Below are positions 8,055 through 15,472 of a stretch of 64,000 bases of DNA, in pieces (the first letter of the stretch is position 1; the number at the start of each line of letters is the position of its first letter). Both the position numbers and the translations under genes were made by a program. The notes below the pieces were generated by a model that saw only the letters and a list, made by a program, of their open reading frames with translations, did no database searches and was not told the DNA's origin. This DNA comes from Streptomyces sp. SLBN-31 (lineage in GTDB: Bacteria > Actinomycetota > Actinomycetes > Streptomycetales > Streptomycetaceae), in contig NZ_VFNC01000002.1 in the NCBI RefSeq assembly GCF_006715395.1, positions 2,232,001-2,296,000 of the forward strand, in the 5' to 3' direction.

Positions 8055-9199
8055 CAGGTGCTCACCTCTTTCGGTGGGGCCCAGGCGGCGCCGAGTTCGG
8101 AGTAGAGGGCGAGGGTGTCGGCGGCGGCCGCGACCAGGGCGTCGATGCCGGGCACGACCCGGCGCTCCTCGTCGCGGAGCAGCTGCCAGGCCGTGGCCGG
8201 CAGCGGGGCGGGGTCGGGGGCCAGCCGGATCGCCTCGACGACCTTCATGAAGGCGCCCGTCGCGTCCGGGGTGACCAGCAGGTCGTCGCCGTCGGTGAGG
8301 TGGTCGACCAGGTTCTCCAGCAGGTCGGTGCGGCCGTACTCGTACTCCTCGGGACCGTGGTCCGCGCGCTGGAGCAGGACGCGGTCCTGCTTGTACCAGA
8401 AGGTGATCCGGCCGCTGGTGCCGTGGATCAGGACGTACGGCTCGCCGGGCTCCTCGGCGCACAGGGTCGCGGCGACGGTGACCTGGCGGCCCTGCGCGGT
8501 GCAGACGCGGACGCAGGAGGTGTCGTCGGACTCGATGTCGTTGGCGCGCAGCAGTTCCAGCTCGACGCCGGTGACGTCCTCGGCGCGCGGGGAGCCGTTC
8601 AGCGCGAGGCCGGTGGCGACGGCGTGGGCGAGCGGGTTGGTCAGCACACCGTCGATGACGTCGACGCCGTTCAGCCGACGCTTGCCGGCCCAGGGTGCCC
8701 GCCGGTAGTACGACTCCGGCCGCGCCCAGGCTCCGGCCCCGCCGATCCCGACGATCTCGCCGACGGCACCCTCGGCGATCATCTCGCGGATCGCGGGCAC
8801 AGCGTGCGAGCCCAGCGACTGGAACCCGATCTGACAGGCGACCCCGGCCGCGGCGATCCCGTCGGCCATCCGGCGGAACTCCGCGTACGACGGCGCGGGC
8901 GGCTTCTCCAGCAGCACGTGCACGCCCTTGTCCGCGGCGGTCAGCGCCAGGTCCGTGTGGGTCGGGATCGGCGTGCAGATCACCGCGATCCGGGCGCCGG
9001 TGGAGTCGAGGAGGGCGCCGAAGTCGGCGGACTGCTCGGGGGTGCCGAGACCCTCGGGGATCTCGTCGGCGCCGAGCGGGGTCAGCTCGCAGATGCCCGC
9101 CAGCCGGACGATGCCCTTGTCCTGGAGGCGCCGGATGTTGTCGAGGTGCCAGCGGCCGTGGCCGCGCGCGCCCGCCAGGACGATGTCTACGGTGCTCAT
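8054..9199 (-). CDS. Gfo/Idh/MocA family sugar oxidoreductase
   Basis: This 381-residue NAD(P)-dependent dehydrogenase has an N-terminal Rossmann fold (VLAGARGHGRWH) and the family hallmark EKPPA at residues 98-102, with Lys99 the expected catalytic lysine. The C-terminal alpha/beta domain contains the GVDVIDGVLTNPLAHA segment with a conserved Asp and His. It is co-translated with the DUF6807 and GH43 genes and follows the permease pair by 52 bases. The substrate is not deducible. L-arabinose 1-dehydrogenases of the oxidative pathway belong to this superfamily, which would fit the IlvD/Edd and DapA-like genes upstream, but that is inference. Confidence 0.85.
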   Translation of the reverse strand: MSTVDIVLAGARGHGRWHLDNIRRLQDKGIVRLAGICELTPLGADEIPEGLGTPEQSADFGALLDSTGARIAVICTPIPTHTDLALTAADKGVHVLLEKPPAPSYAEFRRMADGIAAAGVACQIGFQSLGSHAVPAIREMIAEGAVGEIVGIGGAGAWARPESYYRRAPWAGKRRLNGVDVIDGVLTNPLAHAVATGLALNGSPRAEDVTGVELELLRANDIESDDTSCVRVCTAQGRQVTVAATLCAEEPGEPYVLIHGTSGRITFWYKQDRVLLQRADHGPEEYEYGRTDLLENLVDHLTDGDDLLVTPDATGAFMKVVEAIRLAPDPAPLPATAWQLLRDEERRVVPGIDALVAAAADTLALYSELGAAWAPPKEVST

Positions 9200-9251
9200 G
9201 GGATCCTCCCTGCGCTGGTTCGTGCGTGCAGGGTAGGCATCGGAGACGCTC

Positions 9252-10139
9252 TCATCCCTTCACCGCCCCCGCGCTGAAGCCGGTGATCAGCCACTTCTGG
9301 ATGAAGGCGAAGACGATCACGACGGGTACGGCCGCGATGATGCCGCCCGCGGCGAGGGCGCCGAGGTCGACGCTGTCCGCGCTCATCAGCGTGTTGAGGC
9401 CGACCGGGATGGTCTGCTTGCCCTGGTCGGAGAGGAACATCAGGGCGAACAGGAAGTGGTTCCAGGCGTGCACGAAGGCGAAGGAACCGACGGCGATCAA
9501 CCCGGGCCGCAGCAGCGGCAGGACGACGATCCGGAAGGCGGTGAAGCGGTTGCAGCCGTCGACCCAGGCGGCCTCCTCCAGGGAGTAGGGCACGTTCCGG
9601 ATGAAGCCGCTGATCAGGATCATCGACAGGGGCAGCTGGAAGACGGTCTCGGCGATGATGACGCTGGCCAGCGAGTTGATCATCCGCAGGTTGGCGAAGA
9701 TCTCGAAGAGCGGGACCAGCAGCAGGGCACCCGGCACGAACTGCGTGCACAGCAGGGCCAGCATGAAGCCCTTCTTGACCTTGAAGTCGAACCGGGCGAG
9801 GGCGTAGCCGCCGGCCAGCGCGACCAGGGTCGTCATCACGAGGGTCGCGATGCCGACGAGGACGCTGTTCTGGAAGTAGGTGCCGAACGCCCGCTCGTTC
9901 CAGACCTTCTCGAAGTGGTCGAAGGTCATCGGCCAGGGCAGGAGCGAGGTGGAGCCGGCCGGGCGCAGGGCGAACAGGAGGATCCAGTAGAAGGGGATCA
10001 GGGTGAAGAGCAGGTAGATCGACAGGGGGACGTAGATGTGCCATCGGGGTACCTCGTCCCAGGCGCGGCGCCGTCCGCGCGGCCGGCGGGCGGGCTCGGA
10101 GGACACGCGCTGCGGCGCGGGGGCGATCTCGGTGATCAT
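9252..10139 (-). CDS. Carbohydrate ABC transporter permease, MalG type
   Basis: The 295-residue inner-membrane subunit has about six membrane segments, starting at YVPLSIYLLFTLIPFYWILL. It carries the cytoplasmic EAA loop EEAAWVDGCNRFTAFRIVVLP that docks the ATPase. The ATG overlaps the stop of the MalF-type permease by 4 bases (ATGA), so the two are made in equal amounts. Longer in-frame readings upstream lie inside the partner gene and are not coding. No ATPase gene is present in the cluster. Confidence 0.93.
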   Translation of the reverse strand: MITEIAPAPQRVSSEPARRPRGRRRAWDEVPRWHIYVPLSIYLLFTLIPFYWILLFALRPAGSTSLLPWPMTFDHFEKVWNERAFGTYFQNSVLVGIATLVMTTLVALAGGYALARFDFKVKKGFMLALLCTQFVPGALLLVPLFEIFANLRMINSLASVIIAETVFQLPLSMILISGFIRNVPYSLEEAAWVDGCNRFTAFRIVVLPLLRPGLIAVGSFAFVHAWNHFLFALMFLSDQGKQTIPVGLNTLMSADSVDLGALAAGGIIAAVPVVIVFAFIQKWLITGFSAGAVKG

Positions 10140-11071
10140 TTCTGGTCGCCTCCGAACTTGCTCAGCCGCAGGTAGACGATCGAGCAGAAGAGCAGGATCA
10201 CGAACGCCACCGTGGTCAGGGCGGACGCGTAGCCGAAGTTGTGGGCGTCCACGCTGGTGTTGGCGATGTAGAGGGGCAGGGTCGTGGTCTCGCCGGCCGG
10301 TCCGCCGCCGGTGAGGGTGTAGAGCAGGTCGACGTTGTTGAACTCCCACACCGCGCGCAGCAGCGTCGACAGGACGATCGCGTCCTTCAGGTGGGGCAGG
10401 GTGATGTGCCAGAACTGCTTGAGGCGGCTTGCGCCGTCGACCTCGGCGGCCTCGTAGAGGTCCTTGGAGACGGACTGGAGGTCGGCGAGGATGAGGATGG
10501 CGAAGAAGGGGACGCCTCGCCACAGGTCGGCGACGAGCGCCGCGGGGAAGACGGTCGAGGTGTCCGACAGCCAGCTCGTGCCGTAGGAGCCGATGCCCAT
10601 GTCCGCGAGGTAACGGGTCATTCCTGTCTGGGAGTTGTAGAGCAGCACCCAGATCGCGGAGGTCAGCACGCCGGAGACGGCCCACGGGGAGAAGACCAGC
10701 GCGCGGCCCAGGGCGCGGCCCACGAAGGTCTGGTTGACGATCAGCGCGAGCGCGAGACCGAAGAGCAGCTGCAGACCGACCTCGACGACGACCCACTTGG
10801 TGCTGAAGGTCAGCGTGTCCCAGAACTGGGTGTCCTTGGTGAAGATCTGCACGAAGTTGTCGAAGCCCGCGTAGCCGTTCCGCCACGGCTTGGTGGGGTT
10901 GTAGTTCTGCAGGCTGTAGTAGAAGACGCTGATGACGGGGTAGGCGATGAAGCCCAGCATCAGCAGGGCCGCCGGTGCGATCAGCAGGTACGGGAGCCTG
11001 CGGGGCGTGGCGGAGGCACGGCGCCGCCGGGGTGGCGCGGGCGGTTTCGCCACGGCTGCGGCTTGGGCCAT
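10136..11071 (-). CDS. Carbohydrate ABC transporter permease, MalF type
   Basis: The 311-residue membrane protein has an Arg-rich cytoplasmic N-terminus, then about six membrane segments beginning PYLLIAPAALLMLGFIAYPV. It carries the EAA loop YEAAEVDGASRLKQFWHITLP. It is the first gene of the minus-strand unit that continues with the MalG-type permease, the oxidoreductase, DUF6807 and GH43. A LacI-type operator at 11107-11118 and a CGTAC palindrome at 11095-11105 lie immediately upstream, so transcription is likely repressed in the absence of the sugar. Confidence 0.93.
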   Translation of the reverse strand: MAQAAAVAKPPAPPRRRRASATPRRLPYLLIAPAALLMLGFIAYPVISVFYYSLQNYNPTKPWRNGYAGFDNFVQIFTKDTQFWDTLTFSTKWVVVEVGLQLLFGLALALIVNQTFVGRALGRALVFSPWAVSGVLTSAIWVLLYNSQTGMTRYLADMGIGSYGTSWLSDTSTVFPAALVADLWRGVPFFAILILADLQSVSKDLYEAAEVDGASRLKQFWHITLPHLKDAIVLSTLLRAVWEFNNVDLLYTLTGGGPAGETTTLPLYIANTSVDAHNFGYASALTTVAFVILLFCSIVYLRLSKFGGDQK

Positions 11072-11094
11072 GACTGTTCTCCGTTCTCGGTACG

Positions 11095-11105
11095 GTACGT
11101 CGTAC
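11095..11105. promoter_or_regulatory. GTACG-T-CGTAC palindrome before the permease operon
   Basis: Perfect 5-bp arms flank one central base, two bases from the LacI-type operator. The half-site CGTAC also occurs in the palindrome ahead of the GntR gene (14599-14615), so it may be a second site for that regulator. This is suggestive only. Confidence 0.4.
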
Positions 11106-11106
11106 G

Positions 11107-11118
11107 GGAAGCGCTTTC
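11107..11118. promoter_or_regulatory. LacI-family operator (GGAAGCGCTTTC)
   Basis: It has the same AAGCGCTT palindromic core and outer G/C as the site at 5594-5605. It lies 36 bases upstream of the MalF-type permease start, in the expected promoter region. Confidence 0.75.
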
Positions 11119-11199
11119 TCGATATGCGGAGGTCGGCCCCTGTTCGCGGTACGGGGTGCCTCTTGCTGTTGCGCGGCGAGTGCGGGTCGGTGGGGGTCT

Positions 11200-11220
11200 C
11201 GCGCAGTTCCCCGCGCCCCT
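11200..11220 (-). repeat. Dispersed 21-bp intergenic element, copy 2
   Basis: It is the exact reverse complement of 4110-4130. It lies just after the dehydratase stop (11232), between it and the permease promoter. Confidence 0.6.
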
Positions 11221-11231
11221 GGTGGGACCGG

Positions 11232-12968
11232 TCAACCTGCGTACGGGTCAGGGGCCTTGCCCGGCCTTGCCAGGAACTCGAAGTCGCAGCCGGTGTCCGC
11301 CTGGGTGATCTGCTCGTTGTAGAGCGCGCCGTAGCCGCGCTCGTAGCGGGTGGGCGGCGGCGTCCACTCCGCCCTTCGGCGCTCCAACTCGCTTTCGTCG
11401 ACGTCCAGTCGCAGGGTCCGGGCCTCGACGTCCAGGGTGATCGAGTCGCCGGTGCGGACGAGGGCCAGCGGTCCTCCTACGTACGACTCGGGTGCCACGT
11501 GCAGGACGCACGCGCCGTAACTCGTGCCGCTCATCCGGGCGTCGGAGATCCGCACCATGTCCCGCACACCCTGCTTGAGAAGGTGGTCGGGGATGGGCAG
11601 CATGCCGTACTCGGGCATGCCGGGGCCGCCCTTGGGTCCCGAGTTGCGCAGCACCAGCACGGTGTCGGCGGTGATGTGCAACTCCGGTTCGTCGATGGTG
11701 CGTTGCATGGTCTTGTAGTCGTCGAAGACGACCGCGCGACCGGTGTGCTTCAGCAGGTGCTGCTCGGCGGCGATGTGCTTGATGACGGCGCCGTCGGGAC
11801 AGAGGTTGCCGCGCAGGACCGCGACACCGCCCTCGGGGGCGACGGGGTTCTCGCGGGTGCGGATGACGTCGTCGTCGTGGACGACGGCGCCCTCCAGTTG
11901 CTCGCCCAGGGTGCCGTTGACGGTCGGCCGGTCCAGGTGCAGCAGGTCGGTGATCCGGGAGAGGAAGGCGGGCAGGCCGCCGGCGAAGTGGAAGTCCTCC
12001 ATGAGGTACGTCCGTCCGCCGGGCCGGACGTTCGCCAGCACCGGCACGGTGCGCGCGATGCGGTCGAAGTCGTCCAGGGTGAGGTCGACGCCCGCCCGGC
12101 CGGCCATGGCGATCAGGTGGATGACGGCGTTGGTGGAGCCGCCGAGTCCGAGCACCGTGGTGACGGCGTCCTCGAAGGCCTCGGGGGTGAGGATCTGCGA
12201 CGGCTTCAGCCCGGTCCAGGCCAGCTCCACGGCACGGCGTCCGGAGGCGGCTGCCATCCGCTCGTGCCCGGAGTCGACGGCCGGGATCGAGGAGGCGCCC
12301 GGCAGGGTCATGCCGAGGGCCTCCGCCGCCGCGGTCATCGTGGACGCGGTCCCCATGGTCATGCAGTGCCCCGGGGAACGCGCCAACCGGCCCTGGAGTT
12401 CGCGCAGTTCGCAGTCGGTGAGGTTGCCGGCGCGGTGCTCGTCCCAGTACTTCCACATGTCGGTGCCGGAGCCGAGGGTCTCCCCGCGCCAGTGCCCGGG
12501 CAGCATCGGCCCGGCGGGCACGAAGAGCGACGGCACGTCGGCCGAGGCCGCGCCCATCAGCAGCGCCGGCGTCGACTTGTCGCAGCCCCCGAGCAGCACC
12601 GCCGCGTCGATCGGATACGACCGCAGCAGTTCCTCCGTCTCCATCGCGAGCAGGTTGCGGTAGAGCATCGGGGTGGGCTTCTGGTACGTCTCGGAGAGCG
12701 TGGCGACCGGGAATTCCAGTGGGAAGCCACCGGCTTGCCACACCCCGCGCTTGACCGCCTCGGCGCGCTCGCGCAGATGGACGTGGCAGGGGTTGATCTC
12801 GGACCAGGTATTCAGGACGGCGATCACCGGGCGGCCCCGGTACTCCTCCGCCTCGTAACCGAGCTGGCGCATCCGGGCGTTGTGCGACCAGGTCCGCAAC
12901 TGACCCTCGGTGCCGTACCACTGATGGCTGCGCAGTTCCTCCTCGCTCATCCGCTCTCGGCCGGTCAT
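11232..12968 (-). CDS. IlvD/Edd family sugar-acid dehydratase (arabinonate/aldarate type)
   Basis: This 578-residue Fe-S dehydratase converts an aldonic or aldaric acid into its 2-keto-3-deoxy form. Cluster ligands are in their family positions: Cys61 (INPCHVH), Cys129 (GGCDKSTP, followed by the metal-site Lys131) and Cys202 (GHCMTMGTAST). The C-terminal half holds KGGPGMPEYGML and ISDARMSGTSYGACVLHVAPES. The sequence resembles L-arabinonate/D-xylonate/galactonate dehydratases more than IlvD of valine synthesis. The ATG overlaps the stop of the DapA-like gene (ATGA). Together the two enzymes could turn an aldonate or aldarate into 2-oxoglutarate semialdehyde or pyruvate plus an aldehyde; which one is inference. 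Confidence 0.88.
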   Translation of the reverse strand: MTGRERMSEEELRSHQWYGTEGQLRTWSHNARMRQLGYEAEEYRGRPVIAVLNTWSEINPCHVHLRERAEAVKRGVWQAGGFPLEFPVATLSETYQKPTPMLYRNLLAMETEELLRSYPIDAAVLLGGCDKSTPALLMGAASADVPSLFVPAGPMLPGHWRGETLGSGTDMWKYWDEHRAGNLTDCELRELQGRLARSPGHCMTMGTASTMTAAAEALGMTLPGASSIPAVDSGHERMAAASGRRAVELAWTGLKPSQILTPEAFEDAVTTVLGLGGSTNAVIHLIAMAGRAGVDLTLDDFDRIARTVPVLANVRPGGRTYLMEDFHFAGGLPAFLSRITDLLHLDRPTVNGTLGEQLEGAVVHDDDVIRTRENPVAPEGGVAVLRGNLCPDGAVIKHIAAEQHLLKHTGRAVVFDDYKTMQRTIDEPELHITADTVLVLRNSGPKGGPGMPEYGMLPIPDHLLKQGVRDMVRISDARMSGTSYGACVLHVAPESYVGGPLALVRTGDSITLDVEARTLRLDVDESELERRRAEWTPPPTRYERGYGALYNEQITQADTGCDFEFLARPGKAPDPYAG

Positions 12969-13876
12969 ATCGCCCACCCGGCGGCTATCGCGGCGACCTC
13001 GGCGCGCTCGTCCTCGGGCAGCGTCCGGCTCGGCGGCCGGACGTCGCGGCGGCACAGGCCGAGGGAGGCGAGGGCCTCCTTGACGACGGTGACGTTGTTG
13101 GCGGAACCGTGCGCGGCGCGCAGTTCCTCGAAGCGGCGGATCTGCTCCCAGACCTTCATGGCGGCCGGGTAGTCGCCGGACCGGAGCGCCTCGATCATGT
13201 TCAGCGACACGGAGGGGGCGACGTTGACCAGGCCGGAGGTGAAGCCGGTGGCGCCCGCGGAGAAGTAGGAGGGCGCGTAGGGCTCGGCGAGTCCGGCCAC
13301 CCACACGAAGCGGTCGAGCCCCGCGTCCCGCGCGAAGGCCGCGAACTTGGCGGCGTCCGGGGCGGCGTACTTGACGCCGATGACGTTCGGGCAGGCCTCG
13401 CCGAGCTGGGCGAGCCGGGCTCCGGACAGCTGGGCGTTGCGGATGTACGGGACGACGCCCAGCTCGGGAACGGCCTCGGCGATGGCGCGGTGGTAGTCGA
13501 CCCAGCCGGCCTGGGAGACGTAGGGGTGGACGGGCTGGTGGACCATCACCATCTGGGCGCCGAGTTCGCGGGCGTGCCGTGCGGAGGCGATGGCGGTGGG
13601 CACGTCGTGGCCGACCCCGACGAGGATCGCGGCGCCGGCGCCCGCCTCGTCGACGGTCAGCTCGGTGACCAGGCGGCGCTCCTCGGGGGTGAGGGCGTAG
13701 AACTCGCCGGTGTTGCCGTTGGGGGTCAGGATGCGGACGCCGCCGTCGAGCAGCCGACGCAGCAGGGCCCGGTGGGCGACGGTGTCGACGGAGCCGTCCT
13801 CGGCGAACGGGGTCACCGGGATCGCCACCACGTCGGCCAGGGCCGCCCGCTGGGTCTCGAACGTCACGCCGCTCAT
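12965..13876 (-). CDS. DapA-superfamily lyase/dehydratase for 2-keto-3-deoxy sugar acids
   Basis: This 303-residue class I aldolase-fold enzyme has Schiff-base Lys169 in VIGVKYA and Tyr144 in VVPYIRN. The substrate loop is NGNTGEFYAL rather than the GTTGE of true DapA. That, and its place in a sugar-acid operon, argue against lysine biosynthesis. It is translationally coupled to the GntR regulator upstream and the IlvD/Edd dehydratase downstream by ATGA overlaps. It therefore probably acts directly on the dehydratase product, as KDA dehydratase or KDG-type aldolase do in oxidative sugar pathways. Confidence 0.85.
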   Translation of the reverse strand: MSGVTFETQRAALADVVAIPVTPFAEDGSVDTVAHRALLRRLLDGGVRILTPNGNTGEFYALTPEERRLVTELTVDEAGAGAAILVGVGHDVPTAIASARHARELGAQMVMVHQPVHPYVSQAGWVDYHRAIAEAVPELGVVPYIRNAQLSGARLAQLGEACPNVIGVKYAAPDAAKFAAFARDAGLDRFVWVAGLAEPYAPSYFSAGATGFTSGLVNVAPSVSLNMIEALRSGDYPAAMKVWEQIRRFEELRAAHGSANNVTVVKEALASLGLCRRDVRPPSRTLPEDERAEVAAIAAGWAI

Positions 13877-14547
13877 TCCTGACCTTCCTCTTCGGTTGCC
13901 ATGGGCAGTTCCGCGGCCTGCGGAAACGCCCGCCGCACGAACGACGCGATGTGGTCGTGCAGGGCGCGCGCGGCACCGTCGGCGTCGCCGTCCAGGGCGA
14001 GCCGCAGGATCTCCCGGTGCTCGCCGGCCTCCCGCTCCCAGGAGGGTGAGGCCGCCCAGGCGACCGCGGAGACCAGGGCGGCCTGGTCGCGGACCTCGTC
14101 GAGCATCCGGCCGAGCAGCGGATTGCCGCAGGGAAGGTAGAGGGCGCGGTGGAACTCACGGTTGGCGAGGGACCGTTCGGCGGTGTCGGTCGCCTCGTCG
14201 GCCCGGGTGAGGGCGTCGCGCGCGGCGGCCAGGGAGGCTTTGCGGCGTACGGCGCGCTTCAGCGCCTCGGGCTCCAGCAGCAGCCGTACGTCGTAGACCT
14301 CGCGCGCCATGTCCGCGTCCACCATGCGCACCGTGACGCCCTTGTACTGGTTCATCACGACGAGCCCGGTTCCGGCCAGGGTCTTGAGGGCCTCCCGCAC
14401 GGGGGTCTTGGACACCCCGAACTGCGCGGCGAGCTCGGTCTCGACCAGAGCCTGTCCCGGCGTCAACTGCCCGGTGAGGATGCGGTGTTTGATCGCGTCC
14501 AGCACGTACTGCGTGCGGGACGGGATCGGCGTGGGCACAGAGGTCAT
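13873..14547 (-). CDS. GntR-family (FadR/FCD) transcriptional regulator
   Basis: The 224-residue regulator has an N-terminal winged helix, with ELAAQFGVSKTPVREAL the typical GntR recognition helix at about residues 38-54. A C-terminal all-helical FCD ligand domain follows, with the expected Asp/His metal ligands (REFHRAL, HREIL). It is the first gene of an operon with the DapA-like and IlvD/Edd genes, all joined by 4-base overlaps. An imperfect palindrome at 14599-14615 upstream suggests autoregulation, probably relieved by a sugar acid. Confidence 0.9.
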   Translation of the reverse strand: MTSVPTPIPSRTQYVLDAIKHRILTGQLTPGQALVETELAAQFGVSKTPVREALKTLAGTGLVVMNQYKGVTVRMVDADMAREVYDVRLLLEPEALKRAVRRKASLAAARDALTRADEATDTAERSLANREFHRALYLPCGNPLLGRMLDEVRDQAALVSAVAWAASPSWEREAGEHREILRLALDGDADGAARALHDHIASFVRRAFPQAAELPMATEEEGQE

Positions 14548-14598
14548 GCGGCCCTCTCGATGTCGCGTATCTGATCTCGCGTATCGCGTCTCATATAT

Positions 14599-14615
14599 GA
14601 CGTACGAAGTACGAC
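14599..14615. promoter_or_regulatory. Candidate GntR operator (GACGTAC-N3-GTACGAC)
   Basis: The 7-base arms match at six positions around a 3-base spacer. The site adjoins the AT-rich TCATATATGA, a plausible -10 for the minus-strand operon. Position and symmetry fit autoregulation by the adjacent GntR protein. Confidence 0.55.
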
Positions 14616-14739
14616 GCGTTGAAGGTAGGAGAGGGCGAAGATTTCGTCAATGCTTCCGGCAGAGGAAGTTGAGGTTGCCGGGGCACGGTGAGTGCGTCGG
14701 GTGCGACCGGCCACGAACCACCCGCGCCCGGCTACGCTG

Positions 14740-15327
14740 CTAGGCCGTCCAGCCCGGGTCCCGTCCGCTCAGGCCCACCGCCCGGTCGAGCAGCGGTGCG
14801 TCCGCCAGGACCGGGACGACCGGGCCGAAGATGCCGCCGCCCCGACTGGGATCCTCCGCCGCCGCGAACAGGAAGTCGTACGACATCCGCAGCGCGGCCG
14901 GGTCGGGGGTGTACGGCAGGCCGGTGGCGCGCGCCAGGTCCCAGCCGTGGATGACCAGTTCGTCGACCGCGACGGCGGCGGCGACCTCGCCGGGCAGGTC
15001 CACTCCGCCCGCCCTGGTCATGCCGGTCCAGGCCGCCGGGTCGCGCCAGGCGTCGGCCAGTTCGTCGAGGGCCTTGGGCAGTTCCTCGCGCCAGCCCGGG
15101 GGGATCTCCGGGGCGGCGGCGCCCGGGTTGCCGTCGGTCGTGACGCCCAGGTCCTTGCGGGCGGCGTCGCGGAAGGCGACGGACAGGTGCAGCACGTGGC
15201 CCAGCATGTTGCGCACCGCGGAGCCGGGGCAGGGCGTGGGCGCCGCCAGCTGCTCGTCCCGCACGCCCTCCGCGAGCCGCGCGATGATCCGTGCCTGTGG
15301 TCCGAGGTCCAGGATCGTGTCGGTCAT
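14740..15327 (-). CDS. TIGR03086-family DinB-like putative metal-binding protein
   Basis: This 195-residue protein is related to the maleylpyruvate isomerase N-terminal/DinB four-helix fold. The supporting segments are PTPCPGSAVRNMLGHVLHL, with a candidate metal His, and VDELVIHGWDLARATG, with a second conserved His. Actinobacterial members are often annotated as thiol-dependent (mycothiol) enzymes, but the substrate is unknown. It is monocistronic and divergent from the MFS gene at 15473, and has no evident link to the sugar genes around it. Confidence 0.75.
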   Translation of the reverse strand: MTDTILDLGPQARIIARLAEGVRDEQLAAPTPCPGSAVRNMLGHVLHLSVAFRDAARKDLGVTTDGNPGAAAPEIPPGWREELPKALDELADAWRDPAAWTGMTRAGGVDLPGEVAAAVAVDELVIHGWDLARATGLPYTPDPAALRMSYDFLFAAAEDPSRGGGIFGPVVPVLADAPLLDRAVGLSGRDPGWTA

Positions 15328-15472
15328 TCACCGCTCCTCACAGTCGTGTCGAAGAGGCAGACCCGCACGGCCCCCGAAACTCATCGCCCGGTGCCGCCGG
15401 AGTCCCTCGCATCCAGGTCTACGGCACATGACCGATCCCGGCACCCCGGCCTCAGGACCACGATGAGCAGGC

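Noticed and set aside
11232..14159. A 975-residue fusion of the IlvD/Edd dehydratase with upstream sequence
   Set aside because: The extra N-terminal part is antisense-frame noise over the DapA-like and GntR genes; a good ATG with an ATGA overlap exists at 12968.
14740..15327. Assignment as mycothiol-dependent maleylpyruvate isomerase
   Set aside because: The fold is related, but no gentisate pathway genes are nearby and the catalytic residues cannot be confirmed from sequence.
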